A stretch of DNA of 64,000 bases. Source: Ligustrum vulgare. Lineage: Eukaryota; Streptophyta; Magnoliopsida; Lamiales; Oleaceae. Position numbers and translations under genes: made by a program. The notes beneath the pieces were generated by a model that was not told where the DNA came from, made no database searches, and was given only the letters and a program-made list of their open reading frames with translations. Positions 10,593 to 23,100 of the stretch are shown here, in pieces; within the stretch, counting starts at the first letter, position 1, and the number at the start of each line of letters is the position of its first letter. The stretch lies in the NCBI GenBank assembly GCA_963555705.1, contig OY743190.1, positions 8,531,501-8,595,500 of the forward strand, given 5' to 3'.

Positions 10593-13500
10593 CAAGCTGG
10601 TATTTGGTGCAAGTCAGCCAATCCAAGCTTGGAAATCAATGCATGAAACTGAGGAGCAGCCAAAGCCTTCGTAAAAATATTGGTGATCTGGTGAGAAGAA
10701 GGAATGAACTGAGGAGAGATGATGCCTTCTTTGAATTTATTTCGAACAATGTGGCAGTCAATTTCAAGGTGCTTAGTTCTCTCATGGAAAACTAGATTAG
10801 CACTGATATGCAAAGCTGATTTTTTATCACACCATAAAGGAATAGGTAGAACTGAAGGAATCGTCAAATCTTCAAGAATATAATTGATCCATCTTACTTC
10901 ACAGACAGTTGCTGCTAAACTGCGGTATTCCGCTTCTGCTGTAGACCTCGAGATAGTGGCCTGCTTCTTTGTTTTCCAAGATATCAAGGAGTTACCAAGG
11001 TAGACACAAAATCCTGTGAGAGACTTTCTAGTATCTAGACAAGATGTCCAATCTACATCTGAGTAGGCTGTCAATGAGAAACTCTGTTGAACAGGGAAGT
11101 ATAGACCAAGAGATGGACATCCTTTCAAGTATTTCAGTAGATAGATTGATGTGTCCCAATGTACTTGACAGGGGTTATTGACAAATTAACTTAGCTGTTG
11201 GATTCCATATGTAAGATCTGGCCTAATGAGGTTTAAATACAAAAGTCTTCCAATCAATCTTCGATATCTTTTTGGATTTGGAAATAAGGGACCTGAGTTC
11301 CGGGACAATTTCGTTCCTTTTGGGATTGGAATTATGACTGATTTAGCTCCTGTGAGTCCAACATCTTTAATGATATCAAGAACGTATTTTCTCTGGTTGA
11401 CATAAGTTTCCTTATCACTTCTTGCAATTTCAAGACCTAGGAAATACTTTGCAACACCTAAATCTTTAATTGTAAACTGCGAATGCAAATATTTCTTCAC
11501 AGAAACAATATCAGATTCATGCGTGCCGGTAATTAAGACATCATCCACATAAATTAACAGGAAGAGAACATGGCCAGAAGAATTTTTAATAAAGAGGAAA
11601 TGATCATGATGTGACTGATTAAAACCATACTATGTAAGCTTAAGACAAAGTTCATTATTCCATTGTCTTGAAGCTTGCTTCAATCTGTAAAGGCTCCTCT
11701 TTAATCTGCAAACTTCGCCTGGAAATGTTATGTTATGACCTGCTGGTGGCTGCATGTAGACCTCTTCATCAAGATATTCGTGTAAAAAGGCATTATTAAT
11801 GTCTAATTGGTGAAGAGGTCAGGATCTAGCTAATGCCACAACAATAAATATTCTCACTGTTACCCGTTTTGCAACGGGTGAAAAACAGTCAAAAAATCGA
11901 TCCCTTCCAACAGGTTATAACCTTTTGCAACTAACCTCGCTTTAAGCCTGTTAATACTTCCATAAGGGTTCAATTTAACTTTGTACAACCACTTACATCC
12001 TGTGACCTTTTTTCCATTAGGTAAAGTTGTAAGCTCCCATGTGTTTTTTTCTTCTAAGGCTTTAATCTCCCTATTCATAGAATCTACCCAATTTTGATCT
12101 TTACTTACTTGAAAATAAGAACTTGGTTCATGGATCTTTGATACATTAGCCAGATAAGCAACATATGCATGATTTAAATGTGGTGAAATGGTGTATGGAT
12201 AAGTAAGAGGTGTGTGAATTGATTTGGATTTTGTTTGTTTGATCAAAGTTTTGACATTAGTAGTGGGAAATATTGGATTTTCAGAAACATTGGTAATATA
12301 ATCTTCCATCCAGGCATGTTTGCTCTTTAGTCTAGTGCTTTGTCTAGGTGCAAGATCATCATTGTGCACACTATCAGAAGATTCAGGGAATGGAACCTGT
12401 AATAATGGTATGTTATCACAATCTATGGTGGAAGTATCCTGTGCATTATCTTTAACAGGTGGATTTGTGGTGTCATATTGGAGAGTCTCACTGTCATGGA
12501 TGTCTGGTGGGTTGAAGGATGAGTTTTCAGAAGGTGATGTAATGGGTAAAGGAGTATCAATGTTAGGCTCTTTTTGGTTTTTGAAAGGGAAGAAATTTTC
12601 ATAGAAAGTGATATCTCGTGAAACATGGATTTGTTTGCTTGTTATATCATAGGCTTTGTAAGCCTTTTGTCCAAGACTATAGCCTACAAATACACATTTA
12701 TTGGCTCTTGATTCAAATTTGTCTTTATGAGGCTTTGTGTTTGCAATATAACAAAGGCATCCAAATATTTTCAAGGATGAAAGGTCAGGTTTGGTTTTGT
12801 ACAGAAGTTCATAAGGGCTTTTCCAATTCAAAACTGAACTAGGGATTCTATTTATGATGTGTGTGGCCATTAGTATGGAATAAGACCAAAATTGTTTAGT
12901 TAAGCAAGCTTGAAACATAAGGGATCTGGCCATTTGTAATAAATGTCTATATTTTCTTTCAACAACTCTATTTTGTTGTGGAGTATAAATACATGATTTT
13001 TTATGTAGGATACCAAGTGACGGGAGAAGAGATTGACAGTCATTGCTTGTGAACTCACTTCCATTATCAGTTCTAATAGTTTTAACATTCTTCTCAAATT
13101 GATTTCTGGCCATTTTGAAGAAAGATTCCAAGGTCTCGATAGTTTGGGATTTGTGTACAAGCATGAAGCTCCATGTGGCTCTACTATAGTCATAAACAAT
13201 AGTGAACATAAACAGGGTTCCAGTTAGTGTGTGTTGTCTATAAGGGCCCCATATGTCAATGTGCAATAGGTCAAAAATGGCTTTTGTGTGAATTTTTTAG
13301 TGTTGTAAAGGATGTCTGGTTTGTTTGACTTTATGGCAGATGTCACAAGGTGCAAGATGTTTGATTGTTGCAGTGTTACAAATGGCTTTGAGGAAACTAA
13401 GATGTTGCAAACATTGATAGGAAGTATGTCCCAATTTATTGTGCCAATCAACAAGAGAAATGGAAGACACTTTATTGATATAAAACTTGTCATTACTGGA

Positions 13501-14052
13501 ATTCAAGATCTCAGTAGATAAATGATTGAGAATATTCACTTCCCTATTACATCTTTTCATTCTTCCCTCTAAGATGCTATAATCATCTAGTATGTATAAC
13601 TTCCCTTTCAATTTTCCAACTGCTATAGTGCTTTCATTCTTCAGGTCCTGCAACAAGTAGTAAGTGGGGTAGAAAGTGAATTTAATCTGTGTAGATTGGC
13701 AAAGTTTCGGTACTGATAGCAGATTGAATTTGAATGTAGGCACATGTAAGACATCAGTTAATTTGAGTTTTTGGTTTATATTGATGGTTCCAGTGTGATG
13801 AACAGATTTAGTAGAACCATTAGGTAAGAAAATGGATGTGGATTGTGACACTGGTTTCAGGTTAGTCAATTTTGATGAATCGATGCAAATATGATTACTC
13901 GCACCAATATCAATAATCCAAGTCCCATAGTTCAAATTATCAAGTGAAGTAAAAACCAAGCGATGTGGGTACATACCAGAATAATCCCTTAGATGTGCAA
14001 AGTTCACTTGATTCCCACTGTCATCATTCCTCTTTCCTTTGAGTAGTTTCAT
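10592..14052 (-). pseudogene. Copia pol (protease, integrase, RT, RNase H), broken
   Basis: Reading downward from 14052: the protease motif appears as WIIDIGASNHI, where the usual active site is D-S/T-G-A, so a key residue is changed to Ile. The GAG-pre-integrase block follows (WHNKLGHTS ... CDICHKVKQTRHP), then a stop at about 13296 just before the integrase core (HIDIWGPY, TDNGSEF at about 13060, and a PQQNRVVER stretch). RT begins around 12060 (WVDSMNREIKALEEKNTWEL) and breaks near 11870 with a frameshift after GIDFLTVFHP. The catalytic YVDDVLITG motif is at about 11520-11550, and RNase H with DVDWTSCLDTRKSLTGFCVY near 11040-11065. At least one nonsense and several frameshift lesions are present. 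Confidence 0.9.
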
Positions 14053-14056
14053 AAGC

Positions 14057-15201
14057 TCTTGTTGGACAATGTTAGTGATATTAGCATTAGATGTTCCCTT
14101 TTCAGAATTCCTACCATAGACACCATCCTCAAAGTCCAGTGGTGAATCATCTTATTTCACAACATTGTTCACTGCGTTTCTACCTCCAAACTCTTTTACC
14201 ATTTGCTCCTTTGGTATTTTGTACCAATCTGGATAGCCAATGAGTTTGAAGCATCCCTCCTTTAAATGTCCATTCATGTTGCAATAATCACAATACATCA
14301 GATTTTTTTCATAATTGTTGAACTTTTTTCCATTTCACCTGCCTCCAGTGTTGCTCATTCTGCCAGAATTAGATCTGCCTGCCCAATTTACTGATCCAGA
14401 TCCATTTCTCATTTGCATATCATTTCTCACACTATGTCCTTTAACCATCATAGCTGCATTATCAGTAGGCTCAGGAAATATGTCATGTACTTCCCTTTGT
14501 TTTTCCACTCTTAAGGCCATTGAATAAGCTCTATTCACAGAAGGCAGAGGATTCATGACCAACACTTAATTTCTAACATTATCATAGGTGTCATTTAAAC
14601 CCATTAAGAATTGCATGAGTTTGTTAAAAGAAGCTTAATCTGAGACTTCCTTGGCTGCTTCACATGTACAGATCGGTGTGGGCATCAGACATGAAATTTC
14701 ATCTCACAATTTCTTAAGTTTGGTATAGTATTTCTCTACAGTCAGTGATCCTTATGTTATACTACTAATTTCCCTCTGCAACCGGTATAGTAATGGGCCA
14801 TTGCATTCACCATACCTTTCTTCTAATTCAATCCACAAATCCCTAGCTGATGTTGTATAGATAAACGCCTCCACAATCTCCTTTGAAATCGAGTTCAAAA
14901 TCTAAGACCTAATTATACAATCTACTCTAACACATTGATCATATTTTGGAGAATTATCTGCTGGCTTTTCACATTTTCCATTAATAAATCCCAATTTCAA
15001 TTTTACCCCCAAAGCAATTTTAATGGTTCTATTCCAGTTGAGGTAGTTTTTACCTGTTAATGGTGAAGTTACTAAGAGCATTCCTGGGTAGTCCGAGCTT
15101 TGAAGATCCAATGGGTTTCCATTGGTGTATTCCTTGGTTGCAGCTTGTTGTACAACCGGTGGTGGATTTCAATGTGTTCCAATTTCACCATCTGTCACCA
15201 T
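14057..15201 (-). pseudogene. Copia gag, broken
   Basis: Read downward from an ATG at 15199-15201. The N-terminal half carries the Copia gag pattern (DYPGMLLVTSPLTGKNYLNW, then WNRTIKIALGVKLKLGF) near 15030-15110. A zinc knuckle CDYCNMNGHLKEGC (CX2CX4HX4C) lies near 14260-14300. An early TGA follows about ten codons after the ATG, and further stops occur near 14940, 14640 and 14150, so no full protein can be made. Confidence 0.8.
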
Positions 15202-15253
15202 CTTCTTGTTCCAGTGAGTTGGGCAGCAATTTTATGAAAGCTAGGTTGTTTCT

Positions 15254-15266
15254 GGCTCTGATACCA
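15254..15266 (-). other. Copia primer binding site (initiator tRNA-Met)
   Basis: In element sense TGGTATCAGAGCC, directly adjoining the end of the 5' LTR. This is the standard plant Copia primer site complementary to the 3' end of tRNA-iMet. Confidence 0.9.
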
Positions 15267-15485
15267 TGATCAATTAGTAAAAATAATAAAGATTTTGGTG
15301 CAGAGAAAACGTTTGCATTTTCTGGGTATCTTCTTTCTTACTGTGAATCAAAAGGAGTTGAAAATATATACAAGTAATGACCAATGAAAAGAATACAAGT
15401 CAGCAAAACAGATAACAAAATAGGTGGTAGCAGAACACGTGAAAAAAATATGGAAAATTACAGAAATAATAAAAACAATTCTTCA
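15267..15485 (-). repeat. Copia 5' LTR
   Basis: 219 bp, TGATCAATTAG...CAATTCTTCA on the plus strand. It is followed by the target duplication AATGG at 15486-15490. Confidence 0.9.
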
Positions 15486-15490
15486 AATGG

Positions 15491-15900
15491 TGATACCGAT
15501 ATGGGTGCCATCACCATAACTGTGGTTTTCATAGTCCACTCGATCTTCTAGCAAAGAACAGCTCTTGAATTTTACGACTGTGATTCACTCAGGTGGATCT
15601 TTTGGCCAACAAAGTGATCGTTTGATACAAAGGATTCTTTTCAAAGACAAATGTATACCTGAATCGGTATTGCTATAATTAAACATTCATCTCTTTATAT
15701 CAATCTTACGAAACCTAGGTCATTTGATTGTGATAATGGAATTTGAGTGGAAAGAAAACGAATTCCTGAGAATTTGAAGTTTAATATGTTTGATTTGTTT
15801 AGTTTTCTAGGTGGAAAAAATGGAAGACTTCTCAAGTTTTATTGTTTAATTGACATTATTTTTCATGACAAATAAAACAAAATTTAACTTTTTTCACATA
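15491..15900. other. Gene-free stretch, possible exon relic
   Basis: About 15570-15665 reads openly on the plus strand as VIHSGGSFGQQSDRLIQRI and is less AT-rich than its surroundings. I do not recognise it. Since the Copia element inserted just left of here, this may be the other half of whatever sequence was interrupted. Confidence 0.25.
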
Positions 15901-17741
15901 TCTTTATCTTTATCTTTATCTTTATAAAAGTAGAAGAGAGAGTCATTTGGAGGGAAAATTGCATTTAATGGCTCTCTCTCTTCACTTTTACTTTTCTATA
16001 TAAAAATAAATAAAGATAAGATAAGATTTTTGTAGGAAAAATTATTATATATTACATATTTAGTAAGAATTGTAATAAATGTACCATGTGTAAATGTGTT
16101 ACATTGAAATGAAAAAATTAGATTAATATATATGAACATTAATAATGTGATATCTATGTAAATGTGTTATGTAGGAAATGAAAAAATTGGATTAATATAT
16201 TTGAACATAAATAAATGCGATATCTATGTAAATGTGTTACGTAGGAAATGAAAAAAAATGTATTAATATATTTGAACATAAATAAATGGCATATCAATGT
16301 AAATGTATTACATTGAAAATGAGAATTTTGGATTAATATATTTGAAAATAAATAAATACATGCTATATAAATTTATCATGTTAGAAATGAAAATTTTGAA
16401 TCAATATATTTTGAAAATAAATAAATAAGATCTTTGAAGTTTTACTTCCTAATATGTCAATAAATGAGTAGGTTCTTTAGTAAGCATATTACAAAAATAA
16501 TTAATTATTTGCTATCAAATTTTTACCACCAACGATAAATTGATAAAAAAATTTAAATCATTTCATTATTTTGACAAAAATTGGTATGTTTAAAAATAAG
16601 AAAAAACAAAATATATTAATTAATATATTGGATTTCGAATAAAATATATGTAAGCAACATATATATTAAAAATAAAATTAATTAAAAATTATAACATATT
16701 AAAAGGAAAATACGTGATAAGGTGGGCAAATTTTTAGAGAAAAATGTAAATAAAAGTCAAAAAAAAAATTTATATAAAAAATTTAATTAAGTATCAAACT
16801 TTGAGTGGTGCGATACACTGAGTGTATATGCAGAATTTTTTATTTTGATTTGTTTTGTTTTGTTTTTTTTTTTTTTAAGTTTCTAATTCAATATCATGTA
16901 TTATGTAGGAAATGAAAAAATTGGATTAATATATTTGATTATAAATAAATGTCATATCATATCTATGTAAATGTGTTACATTGAAAATGAAAAATTTAGA
17001 TTAATATATATTTTTAAAAATATATATATATGCTATATAAATTTGTTAAGTTAGAAATGAAAAAAATGAATTAATATATTTTGAAAATAAATAAATAAAA
17101 TTATTGAAATTTTACTTCATAATATGTCAATAAATGAGTAGGCTCTTCAATATGCATGTTACAAAAATAATTAATTATTTTCAATCAACTTTTTAACCAC
17201 ACTTATTTTTCTCTTCAATTTTCAGACACTACTCTTTATCTCAAAATCATAAATACATAAATTTATAAATCAAACATTATTACCAAACGGGGGCTTAATC
17301 ATTTTATCATTTTGACAAAAATTGGCATGTTTAAAAAATAAGGAAAAATAAAATATATTAATTAATATATTGGATTTAAAATAAAATATATGTAAACAAC
17401 ACATTAAAAAATATAGTTAATAAAAAATTATAACATATTAAAAGGAAAATAGGTGATGAGGTAGGCAAATTTTTAGAGAAAAATGTAAATAAAAGTCAAT
17501 TTTTTTTAATGTAAAACATTTAAATGAGTGTCAAATTTTGAGTTGCGCAGTATACTTAGTGTATATGTAGCGTTTTTTATTTTGAATAATATTGTCTTTT
17601 TTAAAATTTCAAATTCAATAACATTTTGTATTGAAATTTTATTTAAAATATGTTTTTAATATGATATGATTGAATCAAAATATCTTCAAAATTATGATTT
17701 AAAAATTATATATTCCGTGCATCGCACGGGTAGACATCTAG
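15901..17741 (+). mobile_element. Non-autonomous Helitron
   Basis: The 5' end starts TCTTTATCTTTATC directly after an A (15900). The 3' end has a GC-rich hairpin CCGTGC-ATC-GCACGG (17715-17729), then 8 bp later CTAG (17738-17741) followed by T. TC at one end, hairpin plus CTAG at the other and insertion between A and T are the diagnostic Helitron features. The 1.84-kb interior is very AT-rich, has no coding capacity, and contains about four copies of a ~62-bp unit at 16080-16440. A larger internal duplication makes about 16100-16810 resemble 16900-17560. Confidence 0.75.
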
Positions 17742-18213
17742 TTTATAGTATAATAACAACAATAATAATATTAATTGTTGAAAAAAAAAGTTAATTAACG
17801 ATAAAAAAAAAAATCAAACGAGACGTTTATAGTTTGATGACATAGGTGCTAAGAATTTGTTTGACACCAAAACAAGGAATTATTCAATCATCTTACTAAA
17901 GTAGGAAATGATTTCCAATGCAAAGTTAATGCATCAAACAACAATAAAGGTGGGAAATGGAAAAATATTTCTAAGTTTGATGACAAAAGGACCCTATTAA
18001 ACACTAGCTTAGAGAAAACAAAGAATTTTTTATAATTCTCGATGATCTTAAAAGCAAGATGGAGCTTCCTTATGTAGAGAAGGAACCCTTCAGTTCTCAG
18101 TTCTGTTAACCCAAATTACAGATATGTGCAAGCTGCAAGCAGTTCATAACAGGGAAGACCATAAATTGTATAAACATCGTATTTATAAAACCAAATGAGA
18201 ACCCACTAACAAA
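17742..18213. other. Spacer before the tRNA gene
   Basis: AT-rich with MITE-like fragments (for example 'aatttgtttgacaccaaaac' near 17853). No gene or open frame of note. Confidence 0.4.
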
Positions 18214-18218
18214 GCGGG

Positions 18219-18261
<43 letters not shown>

Positions 18262-18286
18262 GCGTGTTCGATCCACGCTCACCGCA
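18214..18286 (+). tRNA. tRNA-Phe (GAA anticodon), nuclear
   Basis: 73 nt with a full cloverleaf. The acceptor stem is GCGGGGA/TCACCGC (one internal G-A mismatch that I recall as usual in plant tRNA-Phe), the D arm GCTCAGTTGGGAGAGC, the anticodon arm TCAGA-CTGAAGA-TCTGA with GAA, and the T arm GCGTG-TTCGATC-CACGC. The discriminator base is A. No CCA is encoded and there is no intron, as expected of a nuclear gene. A and B boxes are intact. A T-run that can serve as Pol III terminator begins at about 18302. It decodes UUC/UUU. Confidence 0.97.
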
Positions 18287-18299
18287 TGTCCAATAAGCT

Positions 18300-18308
18300 A
18301 ATTTTTTT
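18300..18308 (+). terminator. Pol III terminator of tRNA-Phe
   Basis: 'aattttttta' lies about 15 nt after the tRNA 3' end, a run of seven T on the sense strand. Function is inferred from position. Confidence 0.6.
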
Positions 18309-18375
18309 ATTTTCATTTTTTTAAAAACATTTTCCCTTCATTTTCGGATTAGTAAAATTATCTCTTCCCGGAAGA

Positions 18376-18431
18376 GATAAATTGTGGATAGGAGTCTGAG
18401 ATTTCATAATATTTTGAAGCCTTCTGATTGG
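18376..18431 (+). promoter_or_regulatory. GATA / I-box and CCAAT elements of the LHCB3 promoter
   Basis: GATAA at 18376-18380, a second GGATA at 18386-18390 and an inverted CCAAT (GATTGG) at 18426-18431 lie 180-240 bp before the LHCB3 ATG. GATA/I-box plus CCAAT is the known light-response pattern of Lhcb promoters. Their use here is inferred. No clean TATA box was seen between 18500 and 18600. Confidence 0.45.
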
Positions 18432-18613
18432 TCGATTTCTTTACTTGTAATTATCAGTCACCACAATTTCAATACCTGAATTCTTGACCACCAATCCATG
18501 ATTCTCACTTTGTACATAAACTCACCCCTCACCTCTAAAATACACAGCATTTCTCCATAAACTGCCCATATTACAGAGAAGGTCACTGAAAACTTTAACA
18601 AGAAACGGCATCA

Positions 18614-19749
18614 ATGGCTGCCACTGCCAGTTCTACCACTGTTGTTAGGGCAACTCCATTCTTGGGCCAAACCAAGAATGCCAACCCTCTTAGAGATGTT
18701 GTCTCTATGGGAAATAGCAAATTCACCATGGTACTACCCCCGCCCTACATTTGGTATGGTCAGGTGATGATTTGTTTTAATGGTTTTGATTTTTTGGACA
18801 GGGTAATGAATTATGGTATGGGCCGGACCGCGTCAAGTACTTGGGGCCATTCTCAGCTCAAACTCCATCCTACTTGACCGGAGAATTCCCCGGTGATTAT
18901 GGTTGGGACACTGCTGGATTATCTGCTGATCCTGAGGCATTTGCGAAGAACAGGGCTCTGGAGGTACTCCAAGTGTTTAAACATCTTCTCTGTTTTGTAA
19001 ACCGTTTATAATCGGTTGTTTAAAAATTTTTTTTTTTTTTTTTAATAAATAAAGACGTATCTAAGTTTCGTTGGTCCATTTTTTAGTAAAAACTGGCGGA
19101 CGGAAATTTTTGATGACTTCCAAGAATTTTTTTTTTATCAAAATGAAGTTGTCATGTAACCGTTTATATACAAATTTTTTAGGCATTTAGAACTAGTTCT
19201 TGATCAAAAAGTGACAGGAAGAAGTAATTGAAATGCCAGGTTATTCATGGGAGATGGGCAATGCTTGGAGCTCTGGGATGCATCACCCCAGAAGTTCTTG
19301 AGAAATGGGTTAATGTGGACTTCAAAGAGCCAGTTTGGTTCAAGGCTGGAGCTCAAATCTTCTCTGAAGGTGGACTGGATTACTTGGGCAATCCCAATCT
19401 TGTACACGCACAGAGCATTTTGGCAGTTCTTGGATTCCAAGTTGTTCTCATGGGACTCGTCGAAGGATTCAGAATCAATGGTTTAGAAGGCGTCGGTGAG
19501 GGCAATGATCTTTACCCCGGTGGCCAATACTTTGATCCTCTTGGCCTTGCTGATGACCCTGTGACTTTCGCTGAGCTCAAGGTAAAGGAGATCAAGAATG
19601 GAAGGCTAGCCATGTTCTCCATGTTTGGATTCTTCGTTCAGGCTATTGTCACTGGAAAAGGCCCTCTGGAGAATCTGTTGGACCATCTTGATAACCCTGT
19701 TGCTAACAATGCCTGGGTTTATGCCACCAAGTTCGTGCCAGGATCATAA
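18614..19749 (+). CDS. LHCB3: LHCB3, chlorophyll a/b binding protein of LHCII, 3 exons
   Basis: Exons 18614-18730, 18802-18963 and 19240-19749 encode 262 aa. The protein is a thylakoid antenna subunit of LHCII trimers linked to photosystem II and acts in moderately bound trimers. After a Ser/Thr-rich plastid transit region (about residues 1-38), the mature part starts [20 protein letters not shown]. It lacks the phosphorylatable N-terminal segment of Lhcb1/2, the hallmark of Lhcb3. Helix B carries [14 protein letters not shown] (E93, R98), helix [21 protein letters not shown] (150-169), and helix [17 protein letters not shown] (E210, N213, R215), so the main chlorophyll ligands are present. 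It ends at FVPGS. The length matches the family (about 265 aa). It converges with the myosin gene 400 bp downstream. Confidence 0.97.
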
Positions 19750-20144
19750 ACCCAATTTCATTTGTGCAATCTAGTGCCATAAATGGAAGAGAATGCATGA
19801 TTGTGTAAATTTGCATAGATTTGATCAAGTGCTTGGAGAAAAGAGAACTCATGTACTAGTTGAATTCAACAAATAGTGAGATGAATCTTTCTTTTATATC
19901 CTCCACCCTAATTACAACATTCAATTGAGTAATGAATTACATCAATGACACATGCTATATACAAATAAGTTCATGCTGAACTTGGGCAGGGATGACAGGG
20001 AAGTAAATCAACAAAATCCCTTACTTAGCTGATACATATAAACACAATGACTCTCCTACTCTCTACCAAATTCATTCTGCTTCTAACCTATACATGCCCC
20101 TGAAACAAATAAGAGGTTTGACGGCAACGTCATCTAAAAAATAA

Positions 20145-23100
20145 TCAAAATGCTAAGATGTTTTGCTCTTCTTTACCCCACCGTATTAGTAGATTTTTCT
20201 CGGCTTCATCCTGTCGTAGCCTATGTACTCTTGCCTTGGCCTCCCTTAACCGGACCCTGTAATCCTTTTTCCACAACTGAAATCTGGATTTCAGAGACTG
20301 CAGTTCTTCCTCGGGATCCACGGCATGCCCCAACGAGACATCATCAATTGCTCTGGCCTCATCTTCAAAATTTATTTTCCTTCGCTCAAACTCCGTCACA
20401 AGGGAGTTTGCATGTAAACCACCACTAGTTAATCGACCTGCTCCAAAATCAATACCATTGTAAGCAAATTTGATAGGGTTGCTACCACAAGGAGTCTGAG
20501 AACAGCAAAGTGATGAGGAGTCATCAATCGTTGGAGGTTGACCTGAATTGTCATCAGCACTAAGACTCGTTTTGGCTGCAGCTAAACTCATCTGTAATAT
20601 CAGTAATATCAGAATAAGTAACTTAGGGCCAGATGCTTATAATTTCTTGAAGTAACTTGGAGCATAATAAACTCACTTGCAAAGATGCTGTATGCTTCTG
20701 CCACACTTCCTCCAAATTTTTCATCTTAGATTCATATTGAGACCACCGTGCCTCAAATTGTCTTATTTGCAATCTTAGAGCTGCATTTTCCTTATCCTTC
20801 TCCCCAAGAATTGCTTCTGCCATCAACACCTTCCTTTGAAGTTCTTCCACCATAGAAGGTAACATTTCAGGTGGCATATCCTGCTCAGCCACTACGAATT
20901 TATCTTACTTAAAAATCCACAAAATCAAGGTCGTAGACAGAATAAGGGGATAAATGTGCGTGGGTTGGCGAAGGAAGGACAGTGGAAACACATGCATTTC
21001 GACTCAAGTCCACTACTTTATTTTTGTGCACAAAACATAAATGCAAGGTTTTTATTTCTTTTGGAGCAGAAGCATAGTGCAGACAACATATCCATGCATG
21101 AAACATAAATTTACATGTAAGAGGAAAAAACAGTTTAATTCACTCATAACCACATTTTTCATGTTCAGTGAACTTGAAACAGAGATGCAAGTTTCTTCAT
21201 CATTTTAGGCATAAGTACAGATGATATCTGCATACATCTATGACACGTAACTGGAATTAGTGATATAACAGCAGATGGTACTGAATCTTATAGAAGCAAT
21301 AAAACAGAAATTAGTACCTTAATGTCAGAAATCTTTCTGTTTGGTTTCGCTTTAGCAACATTGGACCTTTTCGAATTCCTAAGGTAAACAAATTGCCGTA
21401 GCGCCAACCACCGACGAATTGCTGTGGAAGAGAATGTATGCGATTAGGACAATATACTCAATTAGAACAACAAAGTGATTAATGAACACAAAATCTTTCT
21501 TTACCCGATTGAATTTTCACAACTGATATTCGCTGCTTAACTGGCATTCCATAAGAAACATGCTCATTCAACTTGACCAAAGCGCAATGCTTCCTTCTGG
21601 AAATTTCACCACGAATAACTGCAAGAGTATGAAACATCAACACTTTGAGAGAAGTAACATATTATTGGAAAACTTATTAGAAGAAGCAAAATATTAGGAT
21701 TCAGAGAAAATATCATGCTACTAAAAAATATTGGTTCTCCAGAGATTCAATTAATATTCTGAAGCTTCACTTAATCGTGTAAAAGGGAAAAGATCTAATG
21801 ACATTCTGAGGAGACTCGCCAATCTGTCACTGAACACAACAGGCATCGCTAATTGTAGTAATAATGATGTAAAAGATTTACTGCTTCCAAAATTATCTTA
21901 GATGGGTAATTGATTAATTCAAAAATGACTAGTAATTCATGTCAGCCTCACATGATTGCAATTTTATTACTCCTCCTTTGAGCTCGTGAAAGTATCGACG
22001 AGCATGATGACCACGAAAGCATTTCTGAACCGCAAGAGTACCTCGCAAAACTTGGTTTCTAGCATCTTCAAACGCACCAATCTGTAATTCAAGAAACAGA
22101 TAATTAGACAAACTAATCCACAGTATCTTTTAGCCTCTGATAAATAATCAACAGGAAATCTTGTTTGAGTATCAAGTTGTTAATGAACTCCCAGAACTTT
22201 TTCCCCCTAAACTATATATAACTTGATAAGAATCTAAGTTTAATGCAAGGGAAAGAAATAGTTAATGGAAATTTTCCAATCTTCTTCACTGCATCAGGGC
22301 TATGGGATTCGAACCCAATAAGTCAGAATGAAAACAGAGTACCCAATTGCTTCCTAGACTAAACATTGTGCAGATTGCTCTCATCCTTCGCTTTTAACCT
22401 TCATCTTTAATTTCACTATGTCCAGAACTGATTGAAAAAGCATATGATTATCCTAAACACTGGAGGAGCTCTGAGCCATTTTCATGATGTATTTATCTTT
22501 TCCATTGTTTGCCTGGATTGCGGATAGATCTCCAGAGAATCATTTTAGAGTATTTCAAATTAGTTAGATGGGGGGTAAAAAGGGTAATAGAGCTATTGAA
22601 GATGTTAATAAATGTGGGAGTGTGTAGGATTCATTTTCATTCATGTTTTTAGTGAAATCAGTTAGGAGAGAACAAAGCCTCTCGAAAGCTTTGTAAAACC
22701 TTTCCATTCTAAATATATACAATTTCCAGTTTTATAATATAATACAATACATTTTCTATCTTCTTTACATTCCTCTAGCTCCTATATTCATTCTTGTCTG
22801 TTGGAATCAAGCAGGAGAAATCCAGCTGGTAACAGCCACTCCAATCACAGAAACTTGGCTGCAATTCACGGCAAGACCAACAGGATCTTATCAATTGCAC
22901 AAAGTGACTGGAAACACAAATGTGTATCCATAATAATAGCTTAAAAGCTGTAGCCTAGTTATATGCAACAGAACACATACTATGAAGTGTCAGACATCTA
23001 CACAAACTTGCCTATTGTGTCGGAAGTACAGTCATAAAACCAACTTGGTACAACAGCAAGTGCATCAAACTGCTGCAGAATGGCTTAGCCTGTGTTCGGA

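Larger units (their letters stand above)
10339..15485 (-). mobile_element. Ty1/Copia LTR retrotransposon, degenerate but structurally complete
   Basis: The element lies on the minus strand and is bounded by TG...CA long terminal repeats. A perfect 5-bp target duplication AATGG flanks it (10334-10338 and 15486-15490). The 5' LTR (in element sense) is 15267-15485 and the 3' LTR 10339-10551; by eye they differ at about 11 positions plus a 6-bp indel, so the insertion is not recent. The primer binding site beside the 5' LTR (15254-15266, sense TGGTATCAGAGCC) matches the 3' end of initiator tRNA-Met. Domain order is gag, protease, integrase, reverse transcriptase, RNase H, which defines Copia. Stops and frameshifts make it non-autonomous. 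Confidence 0.95.

Noticed and set aside
15060..15269. 69-codon plus-strand frame near the Copia 5' LTR
   Set aside because: Antisense to Copia gag and the primer binding site; a shadow frame.
20881..20892. Upstream start of the myosin coiled-coil exon at VAEQDMPP
   Set aside because: Using TTCGTAG|TGGC as acceptor breaks the frame. GAGCAG|GATATG restores it and matches the expected IKDMP junction, so 20880 was taken as the exon border.
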